Origin: Streptomyces griseoviridis
Lineage (GTDB): Bacteria > Actinomycetota > Actinomycetes > Streptomycetales > Streptomycetaceae
Direction: 5' to 3'
Assembly: GCA_014649155.1 (NCBI GenBank)
Contig: BMSM01000003.1
Coordinates: 62,001-126,000, forward strand
DNA: 64,000 nucleotides
In this document: positions 54,104-61,387 of the stretch, piece after piece
How the letters are laid out: every line of letters starts with the position of its first letter
Position numbering within the stretch: the first letter of the stretch is position 1
Translations under genes and position numbers: made by a program
The notes under the pieces: generated by a model
Seen by the model: only the letters and a program-made list of their open reading frames with translations
What the model was told of the DNA's origin: nothing
Database searches by the model: none

Positions 54104-55198
54104 ATGTCCGACTTCGTACCCGGGCTAGAGGGAGTCGTCGCGTTCGAGACGGAGATCGCCGAACCCGACAAGGAAGGCGGCGCGCTCCGCTACCGCGGCG
54201 TCGACATCGAGGACCTGGTCGGGCACGTCTCCTTCGGCAACGTCTGGGGGCTGCTCGTCGACGGTGCCTTCAACCCCGGGCTGCCGCCCGCCGAGCCGTT
54301 CCCCATCCCGGTCCACTCCGGTGACATCCGCGTCGACGTCCAGTCGGCCCTCGCCATGCTGGCGCCGGTCTGGGGCCTGAAACCCCTCCTCGACATCGAC
54401 GCCGGACAGGCCCGCGCCGACCTCGCCCGCGCCGCCGTCATGGCCCTGTCCTACGTCGCCCAGTCGGCCCGCGGCCAGGGGCTGCCGATGGTCCCGCAGC
54501 GCGAGATCGACAAGGCGGAGACGGTCGTCGAACGCTTCATGATCCGCTGGCGCGGCGAGCCCGACCCCAAGCACGTCAAGGCCGTCGACGCCTACTGGAC
54601 CTCCGCCGCCGAGCACGGCATGAACGCCTCCACCTTCACCGCCCGCGTCATCGCCTCCACCGGCGCCGACGTCGCCGCCGCCCTCTCCGGGGCCGTCGGC
54701 GCCATGTCCGGCCCGCTGCACGGCGGCGCCCCCTCCCGCGTCCTCGGCATGATCGAGGAGATCGAGCGCACCGGCGACGCCGAGGCGTACGTCAAGCGGG
54801 CCCTGGACCGGGGTGAACGCCTGATGGGCTTCGGCCACCGCGTCTACCGCGCCGAGGACCCCCGCGCCCGCGTCCTGCGCCGCACCGCCCGTGAACTGGG
54901 CGCCCCCCGTTTCGAGGTCGCCGAGGCCCTGGAGAAGGCTGCCCTCGCGGAACTCCACGCCCGCCGGCCGGACCGGGTGCTCGCCACCAACGTCGAGTTC
55001 TGGGCGGCCATCGTCCTGGACTTCGCCGAGGTCCCGGCGCACATGTTCACGTCGATGTTCACCTGCGCCCGCACGGCCGGCTGGTCCGCGCACATCCTGG
55101 AGCAGAAGCGCACCGGTCGCCTGGTCCGCCCCTCCGCCCGCTACACGGGCCCCGGCTCCCGCGACCCCCGCGAGATCGAGGGCTACGCGTCCCTGTAG
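54104..55198 (+). CDS. citrate synthase (type II-like, 364 aa)
   Basis: The ATG at 54104 (MSDFVPGLEGVVAFETEIAEPD) has GAGGAG eight bases upstream. Catalytic regions: GPLHGGAPSRVLGMI (first His), GFGHRVYRAEDPRA (second His and Arg), and NVEFWAAIVLDFAEVPAHMFTSMFTCAR. It condenses oxaloacetate with acetyl-CoA; the length is that of actinobacterial second citrate synthases or 2-methylcitrate synthases, so the substrate preference is open. In-frame ATGs at 54065 and 54071 would add the odd string MTMTTITITRSRL, and are considered leader sequence. Confidence 0.92.
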   Translation: MSDFVPGLEGVVAFETEIAEPDKEGGALRYRGVDIEDLVGHVSFGNVWGLLVDGAFNPGLPPAEPFPIPVHSGDIRVDVQSALAMLAPVWGLKPLLDIDAGQARADLARAAVMALSYVAQSARGQGLPMVPQREIDKAETVVERFMIRWRGEPDPKHVKAVDAYWTSAAEHGMNASTFTARVIASTGADVAAALSGAVGAMSGPLHGGAPSRVLGMIEEIERTGDAEAYVKRALDRGERLMGFGHRVYRAEDPRARVLRRTARELGAPRFEVAEALEKAALAELHARRPDRVLATNVEFWAAIVLDFAEVPAHMFTSMFTCARTAGWSAHILEQKRTGRLVRPSARYTGPGSRDPREIEGYASL

Positions 55199-55237
55199 GC
55201 CCGTGGGTCCGTGGGCCACGGGACCCGCACACGCAGA

Positions 55238-55300
55238 CGACCCGCGAGTCTGGTTCCTCCGGGGAGGAGCCGGCCGGACGTACCGGCGACTCGCGGGTCG
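55238..55300. terminator. 13-bp perfect inverted repeat enclosing a second hairpin
   Basis: CGACCCGCGAGTC at 55238-55250 pairs with 55288-55300. The 37-base interior contains GGTTCCTCC-GG-GGAGGAGCC (55252-55271). It begins 40 bases after the citrate synthase stop and probably ends that transcript. The two-tier fold is more elaborate than the other terminators in the window. Confidence 0.65.
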
Positions 55301-55529
55301 GGTGACTGCTCGGGATTGGGCCGGCTGCGCGCCTCTGTCACGCGCTGGTCCGGCACCGCACTCGGTGTGGTGACGGGCCGCTAGCCCGCAGCCACCTCAC
55401 GCGTCCGGTTTCCATACATCTGCCGAACCACCTCCCTTCTCGTGTGCACCACACCTTAGGAAGCGGCCGGCGGGCGCTCAACTCTTTTTTTCCGGGGCGC
55501 CGGGAATCGGTGTCCGCCGTACAACGATT

Positions 55530-55546
55530 CCCGCGAATATTGCGGG
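55530..55546 (+). promoter_or_regulatory. CCCGC-GAATATT-GCGGG inverted repeat in the PAS gene promoter region
   Basis: Five-base perfect arms around an AT-rich centre, with GTACAACGATTC directly upstream (a string similar to that in the Uma2 promoter element). It lies about 95 bases before the start codon. Candidate operator or promoter core. Confidence 0.4.
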
Positions 55547-55639
55547 AACCAGGTGTGCCGTCAGTCACGTTCGAGTTGAATGAAGGGGAACAGGGGAACC
55601 GACGAGCCGTACGGCGGACGCAGCCTGCAGGGGGTTCAG

Positions 55640-57043
55640 GTGAGTGCTTCGCGGCGCAGTGGGGCGACCGACGAACGGGGCGCCGACGGGCCGGAGCAGC
55701 CCGACCGGGAGGGCGCGGACCTGCTCGCCGCCCTGCTGGACGGGATGGACGCGGCCCTGTGCGCGTTCGACGCGGACGGGGTCGTCACCCACTGGAACCG
55801 GGAGGCCGAGCGCATCCTCGGCTGGACGGCCGCCGAGGCGGTGGGCCGCAAGGGGTTCGCCGGCTGGGCGGTGCGCAGCGCGGACGCCGAGGAGATCGAG
55901 GGCCGGCTGCTGGCGGCGATGCGCGCGCCGGGCCGGCAGGTGCACGAGTTCGCGCTGCTGACCAAGGACGGCGGCCGGGTGCTGGTCCGTACCCAGTCCG
56001 CGGCCGTGCGCGGCCCGGACGGCGAGCCGGCCGGGCTGTACTGCGCGTTCAGCGAGGTGCACACCCAGATCGACCTGGAGCGCTCGATCGCCCTGAGCGA
56101 GTCCCTGTTCGAGGAGGCCAGCTGGGGCGTGGTGCTGGTCGACGCCGATCTCCGGCCGGCCGTCGTCAACGCGCACGCCGCGCGGGCGCTGGGCACCGGG
56201 CGCACCTCCGTCCTGGGCCGGCCCCTGGGCGACCTGCTCTCCCAGGGCGTGGAGGAGCTGGAGAGCGCGCTGACCCACGTTCTCGCGGAGGGCGCCCCGC
56301 GCGCCCCCGCCGACATCTGGGTGAGCGTGCGCACCCCCGACGGCGAGCGGCGCCGCTGCTGGAGCAGCGGGTTCCTGCGGCTGGCCTCCCCGCTGGCGGA
56401 GGAGCCGGTGCCGCTGGGCGTCGGCTGGCTCTTCCTCGACGTCACCGAGGCCCGGCAGGCCGAGCAGGAGGCGTCGCAGCTGAGGTTCCGCTCCCAGCAG
56501 CTGCACCGGGCGGCGCGGGCGGCCGCCGAGTGCGAGGACCCGGCGGAGGCGGCCACCGTCCAGCTCGACTTCGCGCTGGCCGGGTTCGCCGACCACGCGC
56601 TGATCGACCGGGTGGCGGGCGGCCCGGTCGGCGACCCGGACGGCACCGAGGACGCCGCCCCCGTGCGGCTGGTCCGGCTGGCGGCCACGCCCTCCGGCGC
56701 GCCGGGGCCGAGCCTGCGCTCCGGCGTGGCCGGGCTGCCGGTCCGCTACGACCAGGGGCATCCGGCGGTGCAGTGCGTGGAGCGGGCCGGGTCGGTGCGG
56801 GCGAGCGCCGGGACCATGGCGGCCGACCGGGCGCGGGCCTGGGCGCGGGCCCGGCAGTGGCCGGACGACACGGTGCACGGGCTCTGCGCGGCCCTGCGCA
56901 GCCGGGGGCGCACCCTCGGCGTCGTCACGTTCCTGCGGGGCGCCGGCCGGAGCGCGTTCGAGCGGGCGGACGCGGCGCACGCGGAGGACGTCGCCCTGCG
57001 GATAGCGGCGGCCCTGGACCTGGCCGACGCGGCGGGGGAGTGA
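55640..57043 (+). CDS. PAS-PAS-GAF sensor protein without output domain
   Basis: 467 residues from GTG 55640, with GGGGG five bases upstream; an ATG at 55580 lacks a ribosome-binding site. PAS 1 (about 28-130): LLDGMDAALCAFDADGVVTHWNREAERILGWTAAEAVG. PAS 2 (about 150-270): EEASWGVVLVDADLRPAVVNAHAARALG. A GAF-like region follows (about 300-465; GLCAALRSRGRTLGVVTFLRG). This is the sensory half of Streptomyces SpoIIE-type phosphatases, but the protein stops before any PP2C or kinase domain. It likely signals by binding a partner (inference). Confidence 0.8.
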   Translation: MSASRRSGATDERGADGPEQPDREGADLLAALLDGMDAALCAFDADGVVTHWNREAERILGWTAAEAVGRKGFAGWAVRSADAEEIEGRLLAAMRAPGRQVHEFALLTKDGGRVLVRTQSAAVRGPDGEPAGLYCAFSEVHTQIDLERSIALSESLFEEASWGVVLVDADLRPAVVNAHAARALGTGRTSVLGRPLGDLLSQGVEELESALTHVLAEGAPRAPADIWVSVRTPDGERRRCWSSGFLRLASPLAEEPVPLGVGWLFLDVTEARQAEQEASQLRFRSQQLHRAARAAAECEDPAEAATVQLDFALAGFADHALIDRVAGGPVGDPDGTEDAAPVRLVRLAATPSGAPGPSLRSGVAGLPVRYDQGHPAVQCVERAGSVRASAGTMAADRARAWARARQWPDDTVHGLCAALRSRGRTLGVVTFLRGAGRSAFERADAAHAEDVALRIAAALDLADAAGE

Positions 57044-57064
57044 GGGCCGGGGCGCGGACGCCGC

Positions 57065-57820
57065 TCAGCGGCGGTAGAAGATCCGGTCGCCGTACTGCTC
57101 CAGGACCCGGCGGTTCCACTCGTGGCCGCCGTCCACGTTGCCGGAGCGCAGCAGCGGCGGTTCGGTGCCCCGGTCGGCGAGGACCGCGGCGGTCGTGGCC
57201 AGCACGGCCTGGAGGAGGGCGGCGGTGACGACCGTGGAGGCGGGGGCGAAGGGCGCGGGCACGGTGTCCAGGGTGAGTTCCGCGTCCCCGACCGCGATCT
57301 TCGAGTCCAGTACGAGGTCGCAGTGGTCCTTCAGGAACGTGCCCGAGCCGTGCCGCGACCGGGTCCCGGTGGCGTAGGCGACCGAGGTCACGCCGATCAC
57401 CCGGACCCCGCGGGCGCGGGCGGTCAGGGCCATCTCCACGGGCAGCGCGTTGCGCCCCGACAGGGAGACGATCACCAGGGCGTCGCCCGCGCGCAGCGGC
57501 GAGGAGTCCAGCACGGCGGTGGCCAGGCCGTCCACGCGCTCCAGGGCGGAGCCGAGGGTGGCGGGCATCACGTCGACGCCGACCACACCGGGCACGGTGA
57601 GCAGGTTCATCAGGGCGAGGCCGCCCGCCCGGTAGACGACGTCCTGCGCGGCGAGCGAGGAGTGGCCCGCGCCGAACGCGAACAGCCGGCCGCCCTCCTC
57701 GACGGTGTCCGCGAGCAGCGTGCCGGCCGCCTCGACGGCCGCCTCCTCCTCGTCGCGGACGCGGTGCAGCAGGTCGATCGCCGCGTCGAGGAACTGGCCG
57801 GCCGGCTTGCGGTCGCTCAT
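57065..57820 (-). CDS. SIS-domain sugar-phosphate binding protein
   Basis: 251 residues (AAGGGG before ATG 57820). SIS fold: RLFAFGAGHSSLAAQDVVYRAGGLALMN, DALVIVSLSGRNALPVEMALTARARGVRVIGVTS, PASTVVTAALLQAVLA. Such proteins isomerise or bind phospho-sugars (GlmS/MurQ-like). The family with this exact layout is conserved beside dmdR1 in Streptomyces; the substrate is unknown. It is convergent with the PAS gene. Five 11-bp tandem repeats lie just upstream of its ribosome-binding site. Confidence 0.88.
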   Translation of the reverse strand: MSDRKPAGQFLDAAIDLLHRVRDEEEAAVEAAGTLLADTVEEGGRLFAFGAGHSSLAAQDVVYRAGGLALMNLLTVPGVVGVDVMPATLGSALERVDGLATAVLDSSPLRAGDALVIVSLSGRNALPVEMALTARARGVRVIGVTSVAYATGTRSRHGSGTFLKDHCDLVLDSKIAVGDAELTLDTVPAPFAPASTVVTAALLQAVLATTAAVLADRGTEPPLLRSGNVDGGHEWNRRVLEQYGDRIFYRR

Positions 57821-57835
57821 GCGGAGCCCCTTCGC

Positions 57836-57890
57836 TGTCGCTGAGTTGTCGCTGAGGTGTCGCTGAGGTGTCGCTGAGGTGTCGCTGGGT
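57836..57890 (-). repeat. five 11-bp tandem repeats upstream of the SIS gene
   Basis: TGTCGCTGAGG-type units at 57836, 57847, 57858, 57869 and 57880; three are identical, the first and last have one to three changes. The 11-base period is close to one helical turn, so each copy faces the same side of the DNA. The array ends 16 bases before the SIS start codon on the minus strand. Confidence 0.9.
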
Positions 57891-58054
57891 CGTGCGCGGG
57901 GTGGCGCGCCCGCGCGCTGTGCCGCGCCTCACGGTGCGGTCCGGACCAGCGCGGTGTCAACACGGCGGCGGGTCCGGCGGCGAGGGACCAGGCGGTACCC
58001 TCGGACACCCCGCCCGGCCCTTCTCCTCGGCGCGGCACGGTTGTCGGCGGTATG

Positions 58055-58068
58055 CGTCAGAATTGACG
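58055..58068 (+). promoter_or_regulatory. CGTCA-GAAT-TGACG inverted repeat upstream of dmdR1
   Basis: Perfect five-base arms about 65 bases before the start codon, next to TATGCG (58051), which could be a -10 box with TTGTCG (58041) too close for a -35. A possible operator; does not match the iron-box consensus. Confidence 0.4.
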
Positions 58069-58132
58069 GCAGGGCCAGCGCACGCGCCGGAGCGCCGTCG
58101 AGCCTCCGGGAAGATCTCATCAAGGGGCATGT

Positions 58133-58825
58133 ATGTCCGGACTGATCGACACCACGGAGATGTATCTCCGCACCATCCTCGAGCTGGAGGAGGAAGGTGT
58201 GGTCCCCATGCGCGCCCGGATCGCGGAGCGGCTCGACCAGAGCGGTCCGACGGTCAGCCAGACGGTGGCGCGGATGGAGCGCGACGGCCTGGTGTCCGTC
58301 GCCAGCGACCGGCACCTGGAGCTGACCGACGAGGGCCGTCGGCTGGCCACGCGCGTGATGCGCAAGCACCGGCTCGCGGAGTGCCTCCTCGTCGACGTGA
58401 TCGGTCTGGAGTGGGAGCAGGTGCACGCCGAGGCGTGCCGCTGGGAGCACGTGATGAGCGAGGCGGTGGAGCGCCGCGTCCTGGAGCTGCTGCGCCACCC
58501 CACCGAGTCGCCGTACGGCAACCCCATCCCCGGCCTGGAGGAGCTGGGCGAGACCGACACCGCCGACCCGTTCCTGGACACCGGCCTGGTCGCGCTCTCC
58601 GAGCTGGACCCGGGCGCCGAGGGCAAGTCGGTCATCGTGCGCCGCATCGGCGAGCCGATCCAGACGGACGCGCAGCTGATGTACACGCTGCGCCGGGCGG
58701 GCGTGCAGCCCGGCTCGGTGGTGAGCGTGACGGAGTCCGCGGGCGGGGTGCTGGTGGGCAGCGGGGGAGAGGCGGCCGAGCTGGAGGCGGACGTCGCCTC
58801 CCACGTGTTCGTCGCCAAGCGCTGA
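58133..58825 (+). CDS. dmdR1: DtxR/IdeR-family iron-dependent regulator DmdR1
   Basis: 230 residues (AAGGGG before ATG 58133). N-terminal winged helix (MSGLIDTTEMYLRTILELEE ... RIAERLDQSGPTVSQTVARMERDGLV), dimerisation region with metal ligands, C-terminal SH3-like domain (about 150-230). All DtxR metal ligands align by number: Met10, Cys102, Glu105, His106 for the regulatory site and His79, Glu83, His98 for the ancillary site. With Fe2+ it represses siderophore and iron-uptake genes. In S. coelicolor an antiparallel gene, adm, overlaps dmdR1; open antisense frames exist here too. Confidence 0.95.
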   Translation: MSGLIDTTEMYLRTILELEEEGVVPMRARIAERLDQSGPTVSQTVARMERDGLVSVASDRHLELTDEGRRLATRVMRKHRLAECLLVDVIGLEWEQVHAEACRWEHVMSEAVERRVLELLRHPTESPYGNPIPGLEELGETDTADPFLDTGLVALSELDPGAEGKSVIVRRIGEPIQTDAQLMYTLRRAGVQPGSVVSVTESAGGVLVGSGGEAAELEADVASHVFVAKR

Positions 58826-59050
58826 CCCCGGCCGGCCCCTGCCGGTGTTGCGCCGCCGTTTCCGTCCCGTCGCCTGCCTGATTCCATCCGCCCGAAGGGC
58901 AGCGTCCGCCCGGTTCGCGTGCGAGGCTGTCCCGCGTGAGGCATATGACGACGGCCCGGTGCCGCGTCGGGGGTGGAGCGGGGGAGGCGGACGCGGTGGC
59001 CGTCCGGCCCCTTCCGGAGAGGGGGAGGCAGTGCCGCGCGGACGACAGAG

Positions 59051-59078
59051 GGCCCCGGCGCCGTGCGGCGCCGGGGCC
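59051..59078. terminator. 12-bp perfect GC hairpin downstream of dmdR1
   Basis: GGCCCCGGCGCC-GTGC-GGCGCCGGGGCC, followed by TGCCCT which can pair with AGAGGG outside. Very stable; 225 bases after the dmdR1 stop. Confidence 0.75.
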
Positions 59079-59244
59079 TGCCCTCCCCTGTGCTGACCCG
59101 GAGCCCCGAGCTCTCAGGGTCATCCCCTCGGACCGTTTTCCCCGAGCGGCCCGCCTCCTGCTGAAGATCTCCCCTCGACGGCGGCGGCCAATCCCCGGCG
59201 GGTGTCACTCGAACGAGGGGTATTCCCCGGCAGGACGGTTTTTT

Positions 59245-59263
59245 CGAATGAGTATTCGATAAT
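59245..59263 (+). promoter_or_regulatory. inverted repeat with GATAAT box before the hydrolase gene
   Basis: CGAAT-GAGT-ATTCG (59245-59258) is immediately followed by GATAAT (59258-59263), the best -10-like hexamer in the area. A TTTTTT run at 59239 precedes it. Likely promoter of the alpha/beta hydrolase gene with an overlapping operator. Confidence 0.45.
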
Positions 59264-59356
59264 CTTCGCTACTCTGCGGTGACAGGGAGTACCACCAGCA
59301 CGGCAGGCAGTTCAGGTCCAGATCAGGTCCGAGCGGATCTTGGGGGTGCCAGGACC

Positions 59357-60256
59357 ATGGCGCGGCGTATCGACGTGACCGGGGCGGGCGGCGTACGCCT
59401 CGCGGCCTGGGAGTTCGGCGACCCTCCCAAGACCGGGGACCAGGGGTCCGCCGGGTCCGGTGGACCGGGGGACCCGGACGGGGCAGGGCGGCCGGGGGTC
59501 CTGCTGCTGCACGGCCTGATGGGCCGCGCCTCGCACTGGGCGGCCACCGCGCGCTGGCTCTCCGGCCGGCACCGCGCCGTCGCCCTCGACCAGCGCGGTC
59601 ACGGCCGCAGCGAGAAGCCGCCGGAGGACGCCCACACCCGCGAGGCGTACATCGAGGACGTCGGGGCCGCGCTGGACCGGCTCGGCCTCGCCCCGGCCGT
59701 CCTCATCGGCCACGGCATGGGCGCGCTGACCGCCTGGCAGTTCGCCGCACGCCACCCCGAGCTGGTCCGCGGCCTGGTCGTCTGCGACATGCGGGCGTCC
59801 GCGCTCGGCGGCGCCTCCCAGCAGGACTGGGCCGAGTGGTTCCGGTCCTGGCCGGTGCCGTTCGCCACGCTCGCCGACGTCCGCAAGTGGTTCGGCGAGG
59901 ACGACCCCTGGGTGGAGCGGCCGAACCCGGCCCGCGGCGCCTTCTACGCCGAGGTGATGGCGGAGGCCGCGGACGGCTGGCGCCCGGTCTTCGACCCGGA
60001 GCAGATGCTCGGCGCCCGCGCCACCTGGGTGCGGGACGCCCACTGGGACGAGCTGGCCCAGGTGCGCTGCCCCACCCTGGTCGTCCGCGGCCTGGACGGC
60101 GAGCTGGGCCGCGCCGAGGCCCAGGAGATGGTCCGGGTTCTGCCGCGGGGCCGGTACGCGGAGGTCCCCGACGCCGGCCACCTGGTCCACTACGACCAGC
60201 CGGAGGTCTGGCGCGCGGTGGTCGAGCCCTTCCTCGACGGCCTCCCCGAAGCCTGA
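59357..60256 (+). CDS. alpha/beta hydrolase-fold protein lacking the nucleophile Ser
   Basis: 299 residues from ATG 59357 (MARRIDVTGAGGVRLAAWEF); GTG 59279 is an alternative giving 26 more residues. Fold motifs: oxyanion LLLHGLMGRASHW, ALDQRGHGRS, then the nucleophile elbow reads GHGMG (118-122), with Gly120 where Ser is expected. The acid (VVRGLDGELG) and His (VPDAGHLVHYDQP) positions are kept. A poly-Gly/Asp insertion (GSAGSGGPGDPDGAG) lies before the first strand motif. It may be non-hydrolytic, or use another residue. It ends convergent to the Prim-Pol gene with a repeat element between. Confidence 0.85.
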   Translation: MARRIDVTGAGGVRLAAWEFGDPPKTGDQGSAGSGGPGDPDGAGRPGVLLLHGLMGRASHWAATARWLSGRHRAVALDQRGHGRSEKPPEDAHTREAYIEDVGAALDRLGLAPAVLIGHGMGALTAWQFAARHPELVRGLVVCDMRASALGGASQQDWAEWFRSWPVPFATLADVRKWFGEDDPWVERPNPARGAFYAEVMAEAADGWRPVFDPEQMLGARATWVRDAHWDELAQVRCPTLVVRGLDGELGRAEAQEMVRVLPRGRYAEVPDAGHLVHYDQPEVWRAVVEPFLDGLPEA

Positions 60257-60320
60257 CGACGCCCCGTCCGGAAGGAGCGCCTCCGGGTCGCGCGGCAGCG
60301 CCCCGGAGGGGTCCGCTGCC

Positions 60321-60371
60321 TCAGGGGCGCGGGGCTGTGTCGACAGGCGGCTCCGCCGCGTGGGCGCGACC
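60321..60371. repeat. Streptomyces dispersed repeat between hydrolase and Prim-Pol genes
   Basis: Begins TCAGGGGCGCGGGGCTGTG and contains the perfect stem GCGGC-TCC-GCCGC before GTGGGCGCGACC. I recognise this sequence type as a common intergenic repeat in Streptomyces; it shares its first 11 bases with the unit at 49151. Lies between convergent genes and may act as terminator. Confidence 0.65.
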
Positions 60372-60433
60372 CGTCACCGGCGATCCGCACCCGCCCCCCG
60401 GCAGAACCCCGCAGACCCGTGGGCGCGCAGACG

Positions 60434-61111
60434 CTACCGGGTCCTCCCGCACGCATAGGCCACCGCCGAGATCAACTCCTCCACGTCCGGCAGCCACCGG
60501 TTGGCCGGCGTCGGCCGGCGGGCCCACTGCACCGCCCCCCGCACCCCGTACCGCGTGGGCGGCGCCGCCACCCACTCCCCTTCCCCCAGCACCGCCAGGT
60601 CCAGCGACACCGGCGACCACCCCAGCCGCCGCACCAGCTCCGGCACCTTCGCCGCGGCCCCCGGCAGGACGAAGAACCGCATCCGCCGGTCCGGCGCGGA
60701 CGTCACCGGCCCCAGCGTCAGCCCCGTCCGCTCCATCCGGGCCAGCGCCAGGCACCCGGCCGTCTCCGGCACGTCGAGCGCGTCGAACGTACGCCCCGTG
60801 GGCAGCAGGATCGCGGCCCTCGGCTGCTTCTGCCACATCCGGCGGGCCACCGTCGCGCTGCCCGTCGCCTGGCTCGCCCAGTCGGCACGCGCCGGGTGCG
60901 CGCCGGGGAGGGCGCACGCGGGGTCCTCGCAGGAGCAGCGCTGCTCCCCGCCGACCGCTTCCAGCCAGGTGCCGGGGACCACGTCCCAGTGCCGCTCCTC
61001 GGCGTAGCGAACGGCGGTCTCCAGCAGCGACGCGCCGCGCTGCCGGGGAATCTGTGCGGTCTCGGTGCCCGGGATCGTCTCTTCCACGTGGAACTCAACT
61101 CCCGTGCCCAC
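60434..61111 (-). CDS. stand-alone bifunctional primase/polymerase (Prim-Pol) domain protein
   Basis: 225 residues, GTG start at 61111 (no strong ribosome-binding site). The Prim-Pol pattern is visible: Cys-rich CSCEDPACALPGAHPARADW, the GRTFDALDVPE strand with the acidic pair, and WSPVSLDLAVLGEGEWVAAPPTRYG at the end. In phages and plasmids this domain is fused to a helicase; here it is alone and beside an HTH-TPR regulator. It may be a repurposed nucleotidyltransferase-fold protein rather than a replication enzyme. The second catalytic acidic residue cannot be confirmed by eye. Confidence 0.75.
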   Translation of the reverse strand: MGTGVEFHVEETIPGTETAQIPRQRGASLLETAVRYAEERHWDVVPGTWLEAVGGEQRCSCEDPACALPGAHPARADWASQATGSATVARRMWQKQPRAAILLPTGRTFDALDVPETAGCLALARMERTGLTLGPVTSAPDRRMRFFVLPGAAAKVPELVRRLGWSPVSLDLAVLGEGEWVAAPPTRYGVRGAVQWARRPTPANRWLPDVEELISAVAYACGRTR

Positions 61112-61234
61112 CCCGGGTTACGGCCGGTGCGCGCGCGGGAGGGGAGCACCGGTCCCGGGGCCGGGCGCATGGGTGCATGTCCGGGGGCGCGCGAGAGGAA
61201 CCGCGGCGGGAGCCGGGTAACCAGGCAGGGGGAC

Positions 61235-61250
61235 ACGGCGAGCGTGCCGT
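61235..61250. promoter_or_regulatory. ACGGC-N6-GCCGT inverted repeat between Prim-Pol and HTH-TPR genes
   Basis: Perfect five-base arms in the 276-base divergent region; TGCC-AGTG-GGCA (61289-61300) is a second small repeat. Candidate operators for the divergent genes; weak evidence. Confidence 0.3.
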
Positions 61251-61387
61251 TATCCGGCAAACCTCGCAAGCCTCGCATTGTCCGCATGCCAGTGGGGCAT
61301 TGATCTTCACGGCCGGTTTCTTTCGGCAGAAGACACGTCAACTCGGTGCACGGGCAGGCACCCGAGCCATGAAGCAGGGGGTACGCC

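Larger units (their letters stand above)
55199..55639. other. 441-base intergenic region rich in RNA structure
   Basis: Contains the nested hairpin at 55238-55300, a weaker CACCGCAC-TCG-GTGTGGTG hairpin at 55355-55373, a run of seven T at about 55486-55492 flanked by complementary GC sequence, and the CCCGC/GCGGG palindrome at 55530-55546. No coding frame with a credible start is seen. Confidence 0.6.
57821..58132. other. 312-base divergent region between SIS gene and dmdR1
   Basis: Holds the 11-bp x5 repeat near the SIS gene and the CGTCA/TGACG palindrome near dmdR1. No canonical actinobacterial iron box (TTAGGTTAGGCTAACCTAA-like) is visible, so dmdR1 itself seems not to carry one here. Confidence 0.5.
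58826..59356. other. intergenic region after dmdR1
   Basis: About 530 bases without a supported gene. A frame at 58936-59262 gives Arg/Pro-rich sequence with no family. It contains the terminator at 59051-59078 and, near its right end, an unusually AT-rich promoter-like segment (59240-59275). Confidence 0.5.

Noticed and set aside
57836..57890. 11-bp tandem repeats as a CRISPR array or plasmid iteron origin
   Set aside because: Units are contiguous with no spacers, and no cas, rep or other replication genes are near.
58936..59262. 108-residue plus-strand frame after dmdR1
   Set aside because: Arg/Pro-rich sequence without family; it crosses the 59051-59078 terminator hairpin and lacks a ribosome-binding site.
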